From Rhizophagus clarus (lineage: Eukaryota; Glomeromycota; Glomeromycetes; Glomerales; Glomeraceae): DNA of 64,000 bases. Each line of letters opens with the position of its first letter. Position 1 is the first letter of the stretch. The stretch lies in the NCBI GenBank assembly GCA_015698045.1, contig BLAL01000027.1:64501-128500 (forward strand). Reading direction: 5' to 3'. Below are positions 26,553 to 39,458 of this stretch, in pieces. Both the position numbers and the translations under genes were made by a program. A model generated the notes under the pieces. The model had not been told where the DNA came from and ran no database searches. It saw nothing but the letters and a program-made list of their open reading frames with translations.

Positions 26553-26736
26553 TACAGTCAAACTCCGATATAACGATAACGATACGTATGAAATTTTGGA
26601 AAATATATCGTTATATCAAAATTATACCGATATTTATATGCTCTCATATATGGTGGGAAAATGAAATCCCATCTTTATATCAAATTTTTAATATATATCG
26701 GTATATCAGATATCGGTATATCGAGGTTAGACTGTA
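26553..26736. mobile_element. MITE with Tc1/mariner-pogo-like ends
   Basis: The element spans 26,555-26,734 (180 bp) between TA dinucleotides (26,553-26,554 and 26,735-26,736), which look like a target-site duplication. Its left end reads CAGTCAAACTCCGATATAAC and its right end, on the opposite strand, CAGTCTAACCTCGATATACC, so the terminal inverted repeats match over about 24 bp with few mismatches. Inside are further CGATAT repeats. There is no transposase, so it would depend on a related autonomous element. CAGT ends and TA duplication point to the Tc1/mariner-pogo superfamily. Confidence 0.82.
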
Positions 26737-27199
26737 ATTACTATTGAAATTTCTGCAAGAATTCCTTTGGAAATCGATAATAACTGTCCTTTCCTATTTA
26801 ATAATATCTTGGGATAGTCATGGTGATCGGTGGCATTTCTAGAAATTTTTCAATAAAGCGTTATGAATGCAGTAATTTATTATATGAATTGAATTAATAG
26901 AAGGTTCTTTTATATCTTTTTCTTTTTCATTTATAAACATATCAACAAAATAAATTAGAATTCTTTGATTATTATTATAATGAAACATACAGTAACTGAT
27001 TCCTCATATACATGTGTTTGTCCATATAAAATTAGATTATTAATTATGTAGTATTTAATAATTTTTGTATAAATAAGAAATGTAATTAAAGTTATTGTAT
27101 ATTTTGATTTTGCCTATTTTAATAAAATAAAGGTAGTTTTATATATACCTACTTGTGTAGAATAAAAGTTAACTGATAATGTACATAAAGGGTTTCTTT

Positions 27200-28690
27200 G
27201 AAATAATAAATGGTTTATAGGTTTATTATATTAGATTTAATTAATTATATATACTCATGTAATTTAATATTAAAAATTCTAATAAATCTATAAATATACT
27301 GTGAAAGCTTTATTAGAAGTTTAATAGAAATATATATTAATAAAAATATTTTTAAATATTTTCTTTATTTTTTTTTTTTTAAAAAAAAAAAAAATAAAGA
27401 AATAAAAAACTATTTTTATATATTCAATATTTAACTCTTATATTTTTGATTTTCTTTTAATAATATATATATTTAATAAATTTTTTATTTAAATTGCAAG
27501 TCTATAAATAGTATTTTTATAGTATATTTATAAATATATTATTAACATTATTATTAAATTTAGATATTTTTAAAAAGAATTTAAGTAAATTAAAGAAAAT
27601 ATCTATTTGTTACTATATAATAATATATAATAATATGAAATTTATAGTAAATTTTAATAGATTAGGGTTAGTTAGAATTAGGTTAGTTTGGGTTGGTTAG
27701 AATTAGAATTAATTTTAAGGTTAATTAAATAGGAAAATAATAGTGATAAATAATTATTTATTATTACTATATAATAATAAATAGCAGTATTTTAAATTAA
27801 AATTCTTATAAATATTTTAAAAAAATATATTATATATTTTTTATTAACATTATGCTTAATCTCAATTGCATTCTGATTTTTTATATAGATTTTATAGTAA
27901 ATAAAATATTTTATGTATTTTAACTTTACTTTAAAGAAATAATTATTAAAAAACTTATTTTTTCCTTTATAATAATTTTAATAAAAAATAAATTTAGTAA
28001 TAAATTTATATATAAATTTGCTAATATTTGAAAAATTATTCATTTTAGAAATTTATTTTATTAGTTTTTTTATAATAAAAAAACTAATTATATTAGAAAT
28101 TATTAAATTTTAGTTAAATATTTAATGCAAAGACCTTTAATAGTTTGGTTTTATTTTTATATATAACTATTATTATTTAATATGAATCTAATTTTGCTAC
28201 TATATCAATCAATAAATATATTTATATCTTTAGTTCTTTGAAGTAAATAAATAATAATTATAGTCTTATTCATATGGTAATATTTTAAATAATATTAATA
28301 TCATTTTTTTATTTTAAAAATAAAGTTTGAAGTAGTTTGATTTTAAGTTTAGTAGAATTTTAATTTAAAACTTCATTAAATAATTGATTTTATAAATATT
28401 TATTATAATAAAAAAAAAAAAATAACTTCAGTCATATATTTAAATTGAATGTTAAATCACATGATCATATATATGTTATTTACTAGTTAGATTAAGAAGC
28501 TTAATAGCTAATTAAATTGGATATATAGTTACTAATTTTTACAAAGTATTATAAAATTATTATGTTTTTATATGTTGTTTATTAATAAAAATTTGCCGGG
28601 AGAACTTTTATAAAAAATTGAAAATTTTTTTATATATATTTTTTTAGATGTCATAAAAAAATTTTTATTATGTATAAAAATAAAATATAA
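27200..28690. repeat. Extreme AT-rich low-complexity block
   Basis: Almost all bases are A or T, with short recurring words (TATTAATA, TTTATTATAA) and no open frame of note. Around 27,193-27,252 it shares a recognisable 60-bp segment with the second desert at 46,444-46,502, so the two blocks may include copies of one AT-rich repeat. Confidence 0.6.
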
Positions 28691-29424
28691 AACCGGATCC
28701 CCGGGACATTTTTAAATTTAAATGTTACGTGAACCGAAAATATTAGTTTGTGCGGCCTAATATAAAAATAATGTAATAATATAAAATTAAGCGGGATGCT
28801 CACAATACTTAACTAATAAATGATATTATTTCGACTTTATTTTATACTAAGTAAAATCATTAAGTAAAATTTAACACAAATATTCATTATATTCATTCTC
28901 AAGTTAATAAAATGAATAGTAACAAATAAAAAGGCGACAAAAAAATAAATCCAGATATACTTTTACGAACGTAAGTACCAGTAACGGAAAATAAAAAAAA
29001 GTATTGGCCAACTCCGATTTACATTTTACAAATTAAGTATAATTTCTCCCACATCTATGATTGGTTAGGTAATGTTTTAAAGTTTATTAACCGGCTCATT
29101 GTGTCAAGTCACCAAGCACTTACCGGATTTATTTATTAATTTCGATGTATTAATTTATTTGCTACACCAATTATTAGTAAATGGGGTTATAAGTTAAACA
29201 TTGAGGGTACCTAGTCACATTACATAAGAAATATTAAAATTTATGCTCAAATATAGATTACGGTGAAATAAGCCATAAATATTTATAAAATATCTCTATT
29301 GTACGTATAACAGATTGAAAATAAAATGTAAATAATAATTTTTTTGACGATCTCCTATAAATATAAAATATAACTGAAATTTCCCGAATTCTTTTTTTTT
29401 TTTCATCCCCCAAAAAAAAGGAAG

Positions 29425-32400
29425 ATGAAAAGTAATTGTAAAGAAAATATGCGTTATATATTATTTATTTTTTTGTTATTACATTTGATAGTATTACCAG
29501 CATATGTTGCAAAAGCAGTGGAATATCGTTCGCTTGATGGGTCCAATAATAATGCTGCAGAACCAAATGCTGGAACTCCAAACGTTCCTTTTTTTCGTCA
29601 AAAACCAAGTAACGCAAATTATGCTGGACAGAACGGTGAAATGGTCCCTTCTCCAGGAAATTACAATTACATTCTTAACGAAGTAGCTCCAAAATGCAAG
29701 GACTTAATACCCAAAGGAATGTTTCCCTTACCAAGATGTATAAGCGATGTATTAGATGGTTATCAGACAACAGCAAAAGATGCATTTTCTTGGAATTTTC
29801 TTGACACTTTTAAATCAAAAAGAAAAGTTTCTCATATGGTAAGCACTTCTTACGTGAAATTATAGTTTTACTGGAGGATCTTCATTAACAGAAAAATTTT
29901 TTGACTTACTAGATAACATTCTGGGGACAGTTTATAGCATTTGACATTTCGTCATCCTTATTTACGGGTGAAAATTTACCTACTGGAATTATCATTCCAA
30001 GTGATGATGCTGAATATCTATCCAGCATGTCGGGGACGACATCTCCTCTTAATGAAGTAAGATGATCACGTGCTTAGGTACTGCGTCATTTCTGGCATAT
30101 TAATCATTATTCTTTAGAATGCCTTAGCATTTAATCGGTCAAGTCCAGAATCTCGTCAAGGTACCAATGGAGTAACCTCATTTGTTGATGCAAGTACTAT
30201 TTATGGAATCGATCAAATTAATCTTAAACAAGAATTACGCGACCTTGGTAATAAAGGCAAATTAAAATTGCGCTACACGAACACTCCAGATGGTCAATTT
30301 GGATATCCACCAATAGGTAATATAAAATTGTACTTGAGCTAAATTTAATAATAATAATAATAATAATAATGCTTATTTGTTCTATAAATTGTAGATGCAA
30401 ATGGCGATTATATTCTAGGATTTGCACCAAAACGAAGTGCAAATTTGTTTACGGATATGATTTATACTGTATTTCTTAGAGAACACAATCGTCGATGTGA
30501 TGAATTGTATGCAATACATCAGAATGAATGGGATGATGAAACGTATTTCCAAGAAGCGAGAAGATGGGTAATTGCTCTTATTCAAAAGATAACATACAGA
30601 GAATACCGTAAGTGAAAACATTCGAAAATTTTAATTAATTATAACGCAAACACAATATCAATCTATTTATTTTTATATAGTTAGTATTATTTTGGGTGCC
30701 CCTCTTTTACCATATACTAAATATAATCCGGAACTCATTCCAGGTAAAAATTTTATATGTATATTTTTGATTTTTTATTTATAACAAAGATTTACTCACA
30801 GACTATATAACAATTTTAAAAAGGTCTAGATACCTTTTTCACAACTGTGACAATGAGATATGGTCATTCTGAAGTCAGGTACATAGTATCTTCTACTATA
30901 AGTTTTTTTTTATTTTAGAAAGTTATTATCTTTAAAAGATTTTATCTTTTTATTAGTGATTCTTACACAATTGTTGATAACGACGGACAATTATTGACAA
31001 CGTTACCATTGAACGCAATTCAAACACCATTCCTTCTGGAGAGTTTTAATATTCCTATTTTAGCTTCATCACTTTCTTTACAAAGGTAAGTATAAGTTAT
31101 ATTCTCTGATTTTCAATTTCAATATTTATAACTTATCACGTGACTTATTTAAAATAAAGACAAGAGGAAATAGATATCTTTTATAGTGAAATGATGAGAG
31201 GTTTCAGATTTTCCACTGGTGATATTAATGATATTGCTAGTATCGACCATCTTCGTGTTCGTGATCGAGGAATTCCTTTGTATAATGATGCTAGGGATGC
31301 TTATGGGTTACCACGCGCTGAAAAATTTTCAGACATCACAACCAATACGATAGTTCAAGCGCGTCTACAAGAAACTTATTCAACCGTAGATTCTGTTGAA
31401 GCATTAGTTGGAGCTCTTGCTGAAGATCATATTGTAGGTTCAAATTTTGGACCTTTGATACTTACAAGCATGAAAGAACAGGTAAATTAATTTTCTAAAA
31501 AGACTAAATGAATGTTATCTAATTTATATTTTTATTTAATATTTTATTAGTGGGAGTTAATTCGTGATTCTGACAGATTTTGGTATGAATCTCCGGGAAG
31601 TGGATTTACCATCGATGAAATCAATCAGATTAATAATATCACGTGGCGTGATGTTCTTACAAGAAATGTCCCTGCTAGTTTCTCAATTCCTGGAAATCTT
31701 TGGTTTGTTCAACCAGTATCAACATTTGGAACCACAAACATCATTGATAACCCCGCTCCCGATTATCCAAGACTAAATTACTTAAGATTAAGTGATGTTT
31801 ATGAAATTCGATGGAAAATTGATGGAGATAATATCAAATTCCTTCTTACCATGCTAAGTAACAACGCATGGTTTGGTTTAGGATTTAATTCGGATGGTAT
31901 TGCATATTTTACTAACTTTTTAAGCATTTGAATTATTCTTTTCTAATTTAACTTAAATATTGTTAAGATAATGGCATGATAGGTGCTGATATAGTGTTGG
32001 CACGAACGATTGACTCTGCAAACATAGAATTAGCCAATTATAAGTCTGCTGGATATCAACCTCCAGTTAAAGATGAAAATCAATTTATCAAGTTAATAGG
32101 ATTCAATATCTCAAGTGTTTCTACACAGGTTGAATTCAGTCGTCCATTAGCCGTTCCAAACAGAAGACCTATTACAAACAATCCTACGACATGTAAATAA
32201 CTTTTAAATAATTTTTTAATTCAAAAATCAAAAAATTTGTTTTCTAATAATTCTTGTAATTAAATTAGTGATTTATGCTTGGAATCCTGGTAGCAATGGA
32301 CTTTCATATCATGGAGGAAATCGTGGAAGTTTGAAAATCAATTTCTTTTCTGCAACGATTGCACAATCTGCTGAAACTAAAAACACGTTAACAAGGTTGT

Positions 32401-35152
32401 TGCATGGTTTAGCAATGTTCATAACTTGGAGGTTTGTTTTTGATTTATATTCTAATTTCTCTTTATGTTTACTCTTATTTTAATCTTTATATTACATTAC
32501 TCTTATTTTATATGTCACATCTAGTGTTCTTTTTCCGCGTAAGAATAATTACTATTTATTAAGTTCTTTTCTTTTTTTTTTAAAAAAAAAATGAATTTTG
32601 ATTGTCAATCTTTTCGGATTGCTAAATCTCATAGTATCAGTTTTTATCGTTCGCTACTGGAAACATGTCGATACACATTTATTTCAGCATCGAAATATGC
32701 AAATTGTTGGTGGGGTCTCCGTTTCAACTTTCGGAGCTGCGGCAATGGCAACTGCAGATTATCAAAAGAGATCGATTCATGGATTGTATGGTTTATTATA
32801 GATATTTATTAGAAAAACATTTCAAGATGTTTTTTTTTAATTAAATAACTTAAATTATAGGGTCGGTATATCGATTTATACAATTGTATTCGCTCAAATT
32901 GGATTAGGTTTTATAGCTATTTGGGGTCTCGCTCATCTTGAATCGGCCAATCGCGGTATAATGCGTGGAATCAGGATGGCGCACTTCATACTAGGATCCT
33001 CGTTGATCGTTGTCGCATGGTAAACAAATTTCATTTGTGTATATAATATTCATTTGTATAAAAAATTCATTTTATTTTATTAGGATTAATATTTATCTCG
33101 GAATTATTCAATTTGGTGGAAATATGATGTGGAGAATCGCGTATTTAATATGGATAGGTTTGTATTATTTAAATTGTTATTAAAACTAGACACATGATTA
33201 ACATATATTTTTTATAGGTCTTACGTTAATAGTATTTATTGGAGGAGAATATTGGTATAACTATAGAAATGGAAACTTATTTTATCGTAAAAATGATCTT
33301 GAAACCAAACAGAAACTTATTCGTGAGAAAATTCCCGCTGATATTTATGAAAAATTACCAATCGTCACCTGGGATGTAAGTCTAATATAATATAGAGATT
33401 CAAATTTATATATCTATTGTAGAATGAAAATAAATTAGATATATATTTTTTTAGGATGTTAATACAAGAATTGCAAGTGGTGCTCAATTAGTTGTTGCTG
33501 AAGGGTTATTATTTGATATTCGAAAATGGGTAAACTAGCCTTTTATATACTTTTTTTTTGGCAAAAAATTTATTTATTGTTTATTTATTTGTCATTCATA
33601 TCTTTTTTAGATAAGGATTCATCCTGGAGGTGCAAAAATCTTACAACGCGTTATTGGAACTGATATTACCAATGATTTTTTCTTAGAAACTTCGGATCAG
33701 TCAAAATTTACGTTTGATCAAAAAGGTAGTGAAAACCGCCATTCAATGATTATTCAATATAATACACTTAAAAAATATGATGATACACCTAGTTTTGATG
33801 ATTCTAAGCAAAAGAAAGCAGTACTAAAGAGACGTTCAATAGCAAATGTTTTTGATGTAATTAATAGTTCATCATTTAAAAATTCTCGAGTAGCAACACA
33901 TCATCATTCAACGTTTGCGACAACAAAATTAGCATCTATGGTTATAGCTAAAGTAAATGAATATTCTGATAATTTACAAAAAATTCAACAAGTTGAAAAT
34001 GAACATATTCCGCATGTTTTTAAAAGATATATTTTGGTTAATAAGGAAATTGTATCAAGAAGTGATGCTCGGAGACCTGTAGTCAAACTTACATTTCAAG
34101 TTATTAATTACGAACAATTACCAGAATTTTTGCCAGGAGATTATATTGAAATATTAAGCCATACTAAAGGGCAAGTGCTATTACGATCATATACACCACT
34201 TCAATCTGATAAAGATAAATGTTTCTCAATTATAATTAGAGTTTATGAAGAAGGGCTAATGTCTAGACATTTGGTAAGTATTATATTTTTTGATATCCTA
34301 TTAAACAAAAATTTATAAAATTTATAAAATTTTTTTCATTTCAATCTTCAAGATGAAACAATTAGTTGGATTCGAAATTAAAGTCCGTGGACCATTTGAT
34401 ATCAGTAACCGTATATCTGCGCAACCTTCGAATCTTAGTCCTTCAATTCCTAATCCCTCAAATCTCAGTCCTTCAAATCTTAATTCTTCACACTTAAGTA
34501 AATATTTAAGTAGGTTTTATGAGCTATCTCCGAAACATTTATTATTGAATTCTTTATCAAATGATAAATGTTGGGACGTATTATTTATGATTGCGGGAGG
34601 AACTGGATTAACTCCTATGTTACAACTAGTAAGTTTAATAACCATGAAATTTCTTTTTTACCAAGTTATAGGGTACATACAATAATACTAATCCGTTATT
34701 TATTACAGATAAAATATCATTTAAATTATACAAATCAATCACCTGATAGAAATTTCAAATTGTTTTTACTATTTGCAAATGAAACAATTTCGGACATATT
34801 TTATTTTAAATATTTAGAACATTTAGTAGTAACGAGTAATGGAAAATTAAAAATAACATATATACTTACAAAACCACCACAAAATTGGGAAGAATTAAGT
34901 GGTCATATAAATGAAGATGTATTATGTAAATGGCTTTCAGATAATTATATACCGGATGGTTTGGATCAGACTATGCCAATACCTGAAAATGGAAATTCTA
35001 CACATTATATTAAGAGATATATGCAGGCTTTAAAAGATTCTAAACATATTAAATTAATTACATGCGGACCCCCTTTAATGATTGATTCTATTGAAGAGTC
35101 TTTAAATAATATTGGATTTCCTGTTAATGATAAAGCTATTTTTATTAGATAA
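29425..35152 (+). CDS. Five-module redox fusion: haem peroxidase-DOMON-cytochrome b561-cytochrome b5-flavin reductase
   Basis: Twenty exons close in one frame: 29425-29838, 29913-30056, 30118-30316, 30395-30607, 30681-30743, 30824-30878, 30957-31085, 31160-31481, 31551-31896, 31968-32192, 32269-32431, 32525-32538, 32635-32785, 32861-33019, 33084-33157, 33218-33375, 33455-33529, 33611-34273, 34353-34628, 34709-35152. They encode 1,428 residues. A signal peptide (1-31) leads into an animal-type haem peroxidase domain (about 60-600; SFVDASTIYG, FLREHNRR, proximal H359 in MRYGH). A DOMON haem domain follows with candidate ligands M632 and H718. Cytochrome b561 has haem histidines H749, H781, H811 and H854. 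Cytochrome b5 has H972 in HPGG and H1012. The end is a cytochrome-b5-reductase-type FAD/NAD(P)H module (RSYTPL, GGTGLTP, CGPP). Topology implies electrons move from cytosolic NAD(P)H to an extracellular peroxidase fold. The distal peroxidase His is missing (Phe148). Confidence 0.9.
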
Positions 35153-36609
35153 AATATATTTATTTTAAGTTTAATGATAATTATTATTTTAATATTATAT
35201 AAGTATAAATATATGATTAGTTATTGAATTTAATTTTATAATAATATATTTAAATTAATTATATTTATATTATTTATATTTGGAATTTGTATTTTATACA
35301 TCTTGTATAAAATATTTAATTTACAATATATCAATTATTTATAATAGGCTGTATAAATATATAAATTCGTACATGATGGTTAATCCGCTGATAGATCGAA
35401 AATAAAAAACATAATTGTATTTTAATAAATATTATATATACTGTAATTATTATTACATTAATTTGTACTTCTAAATTTAAATAAAAATAAGTATTAGGTG
35501 ATACAACATTAAAAAATTTCTTATTTCACAAATTAAAAATTTTATTTATATGTTCCAAATTTTAAAAAAATTTTTTTTTTTTTTTTTTTTACCTATTACT
35601 ACTTTACTAATTATTAATTATTAATATATATAAATTTTTATAAAACTAGGTTAGTGAATAATGTTACTGTATATCATCTTATCTGTTTACTTCATAATTA
35701 CATTATAGTGAATTTATGAAATTAAGCAAAACCCTAAATTGTACACTTGAAAATCGAAATAACTCAAAAACACGAATAACTCAAAATGTAAAAAATGATG
35801 ATCAGTTTGTATATTTGGTCCAACATAAATGTTCGATTAAATTCGAGTATTATCAGAAGATACGAATAGTAATATGAAGACATGATAATGACGATAATAA
35901 GAATGCAATAAATTTACTGCAGGACATTTCAACTTGTGATTCATTGTCCGCAGAAAACCTGATTCTGAACATATTACGAACCCTATTTGAATTAACACTC
36001 GCCGCTTATGGTGATTGAATAATACAAAGATCACGTGAAATTTTTTTAATGTGCAAACAGCAGAACATTTTATATGACGATATTATGTAATACTTGAAAG
36101 ATGTGAGTTAGTAAATAACTATCTATAAAATTCGCTGATATTGAAGTCATATAAGGCTTAAGGATTCTTTTTTTTTTTTTTTTTTTTTGAAAAAAAAAAA
36201 AATTAGTGGTAAACAGAAAAAAATTGAAAGAGTAACTTTTTTTTAGGTGATCACTGGTTCTTTTTTTAATTTTGATCTTTAAATAAATACGTGACTCAAA
36301 TAAACTAACTAAATTCGTAAATTATATTTAATATTGTGTAATATGTGTTGCTTTTTTTAACATCAAATTCTCAACCTTGTTCTATTTACAATATTCTTAA
36401 TCATATTGATGGTAATGATAACGTGTAAATAATTCGTTATTTGATATTAAATTGTATATGTGAAAATGCAAACCTATGTAGAAATATTTTATAACAATTC
36501 GTAAGAATTGAAAAAAAAGTCTTAGATGTTTGTTGATTCATATAATAAAATAACATATGTTATATTCTCAATTCTCAAATTATGTTAAAAATCTTAAAGT
36601 TTTCCTAAA
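35153..36609. other. Intergenic between convergent genes
   Basis: This AT-rich gap lies between the 3' ends of the redox fusion and the bHLH gene. It has long T-runs (35,571-35,590) and a T-run/A-run junction (36,171-36,201). I see no gene. Confidence 0.55.
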
Positions 36610-38678
36610 TTAACATTCGTTGGAAGAGGTAGTCTGTTGTTCATCTTTCGATTTTGCCTCTGTATCTACTTCATTATTAACATTTTCTTTCTTTTCTGTT
36701 TCTTCTATCTTTCGTCTTTTTATTCCTTTAAGTTCATCCAATTCATCGTTCAACTTTTGAATAAGTTCATCCTTAACTTGGGACTTTTGTTCAAGTTCCA
36801 CAATATAATCGTGTGCTATTCATAAATAAATATAATAAATACGTACGCATGCTGACAGAATCTTGAAAAAAAAGAAGAGAAAAGTTCAATTCCGGCTTAC
36901 CTCTCTTTAATAAGAACAATTTGCTAACGTTTTTCATAGTACCATCAGATTTTCCATTATTATTATTTTTACTGTCATCATTTTTTCCATCACCACTGTT
37001 ACTTTTACTTAACGTTGGTTGATAAGGTACAACTTTTTTTAATTCATCAAAACTCTGTTTCAATGAATCTCTACGTTTCTGTTCGGCAGCTTTATGTGTT
37101 GTACGTCGCGACTCTAAGCTTGAATGCACATCTGATGAATATGAAATTCCGAGGGACCTTTATATATATAAATAATTATAAATAAATAATTTTTTTAAAT
37201 TAAAAAAAAAAAAAAAATCATTAAAAATATCCTTACTTAGCTGTTCCTTCTAGAATACTTCTGTAATTTGATTTATTTGCCAATTGTTCAGCGACTTCAT
37301 CTGCTATTACACCTGGTAACTTAGGTTTAAGACTCGGACTTATAGTTGGTTTTAATGTGTGAGGACTTTTTGAAGGACCAAGAGCCAATGGAGACGAAGC
37401 ATTTCGAATTGGTTTTCTACCCAATGCAGTAGATGGGGAGGCTAAAATGATTTGAGACGATAAGTTAGGATGATATAATTGGAGAAATTAATAATAATAT
37501 ATGGCGAACAAAATCTACCTGAACCTGTAGTGACAACAACACTTGTACGAATTGAATTTAATTGTGGGGGTGTCGGTGCAATGAAAGTGGAGTTATCATC
37601 TTTTGAAGGAAGTTGTATTTGTTGAGATTGACTCTGACTATTTTGCTGGTTTTGTTGCTGTTGTTGATGCAAATTAGAATTTGAATCATTCTGATTTGAT
37701 TTTGGCGAATTAGGTCGTTTCCTTTTCATTTTCATTAAAGAAGAGGGTGTGATTGGAGCTATTTTGTCTGAAGAATCATTAAAACTCGCTGGAGGATGCG
37801 TCGTTACATCTGATACCAAATTGCCTCCAAGGCTTAAATTTGGCATAGCCTCTTGTAATGATGGTGCTAATGAAGTTGCAACCATGTTATTCATCAAAGG
37901 CGACGTCAACTCTAACAATGAAAGCATTATTGAGTTACTATGCAATTTATTTGGCGAACCTGTCATGATACTTGGTAAATCTGTGTTCGCATTATACTGT
38001 CCATTTGGGCTGTTATTGTTATTTCCGTTGTCGTTATTACTCTTATTACTATTAATGATAATTGATTTTCTTCTAGATTGTGATATAGAATTGTTGATAT
38101 TCGGAGAAGTCCTATGATGTTTTATTTTTTTATTCTGATGACTAGTCGAAGAAGCGATACTTATAGATGCATCAGGAGGTATTGTAGGAGAAATCTGAGG
38201 AGATATTGGGAGAAAGTCTAAAATGTACTATAAATAAATAAATATATATATATATTTAGTTATTTATTTATTTAAACGAATAAAATCTTGTTATTCTCGG
38301 TAAAAATAAAAAAAAATAAAATAAAACCATAAATGAAAAAAAAAAAAGAAAAAAAAAAATTAATAATAAACTAACGTCTTCTTCTTTATAAGTATTCAAG
38401 TTTCCAGAACCGGGTAGTATATAAGGAGACAACATAATTGCATCTGAACCTTCGGGAGTTGGTAACATATTAGTATAGTAATTATGAGAAGCTTGTGAAG
38501 TCAAGTTAGCTGACGACACTAATGGATTTGCAGTAGCAGAACCATTATTTCTATTATTATTCGTTGTTTGTCTTTGTTGAGGATCAAAAAATAAATTTAG
38601 ACTATTTAAATATTCGAGATCAACTTCATTAGAATTTGAGTTTAGAACCGAGTTGTCAAAATTTGGAAAAGTAGTCAT
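36610..38678 (-). CDS. bHLH leucine-zipper transcription factor
   Basis: Five exons (38678-38376, 38227-37519, 37441-37237, 37157-36901, 36815-36610) give 559 residues in one frame. The first 400 residues are Ser/Asn/Pro/Gln-rich and probably disordered, with a poly-Gln patch and a basic KMKRKRPNSPK likely to aid nuclear entry. The bHLH starts near residue 420 (ESRRTTHKAAEQKRRDSL). H427, E431 and R435 occupy the basic-region positions that in group B proteins read the CACGTG E-box. The loop is long and rich in Asn/Asp/Lys. Helix 2 (NVSKLFLLKRAHDYIVELEQ) runs into a zipper (IQKLNDELDELKG). Relatives regulate metabolism; the target genes here are unknown. Confidence 0.92.
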
Positions 38679-39427
38679 TTTTTTTTTTTTCCTTTTTTTT
38701 TCTAAGGATCAAACGGAATTTAACATGGGACAAAGGTCTAGGAAATGACGTTTAAAATTTTCAAAAGCGAACACTTCTGGAAAAAAAAATGAAAATGAAA
38801 TATTTTTTTTTTTTTTTTTTTTTTTTCGCAATTTATATAAAATAAAATTGAACATTTATTTATATTGTTTAGAAAATTGTAAAGCCATCTAACTCATAAT
38901 AGGAAATTTCAATATGTGACACCAGGCTAAATTGATTTACACTTGCTAATTCAATCATCTACATCCGCCAAATAATTTTTTATGAACCTTAAAATATATT
39001 TAGTTAGAAGTTAATGCAACTACGTCGGTAAAGTTCATATAACTTATTTAGGGGATATGTTGATGAGCGACAAACTTTACAAAATTCTTTATATAGTCAA
39101 ATCTTTGGGAAAAAATAACAATACTAAATTATTTAAAAAGTGAAAAAAGCTGCTCGTGCACAATGTAATTATGCATGTAATGCAAAGCATTCATAAGCAA
39201 TGTAAATTACTGAAAAAATTTACCCGGCGTTAAGAATAATTCTGGTCAAATTACCTTATTTACATATGAAAAATTAACATGATAATGCAGGGTTTATCAA
39301 AATGATATCATTGTACATTTTTCATTGAATCTAGTTTCAGATGCAGAATGAGATGTAAAACTTGGGGAACCATTATGCGTTTTAGTATACAAAAAAATCG
39401 ATTTAAGAAGACTTTTTTTTTACAAGG

Positions 39428-39458
<31 letters not shown>

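Larger units (their letters stand above)
25513..29424. other. Long gene desert between divergent genes
   Basis: This 3.9 kb stretch separates the ion-channel gene (minus) from the redox fusion gene (plus). It contains a MITE (26,553-26,736), an extremely AT-rich block (about 27,200-28,690), a degenerate TTAGGG-like tract near 27,660-27,720 and a small GC-rich island near 28,693-28,710. I see no exon with coherent coding in any frame. Confidence 0.6.

Noticed and set aside
28693-28707. GC-rich CCGGATCCCCGGGAC as cloning-vector sequence
   Set aside because: Only about 15 bp resembles a linker and the flanks continue as native AT-rich DNA, so contamination is not supported.
33746-35152. A separate reductase gene starting inside the redox fusion
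   Set aside because: The frame is open upstream of this ATG through the cytochrome b5 HPGG exon, and the splice phases link it to the membrane and peroxidase exons. A separate gene would start in mid-domain.
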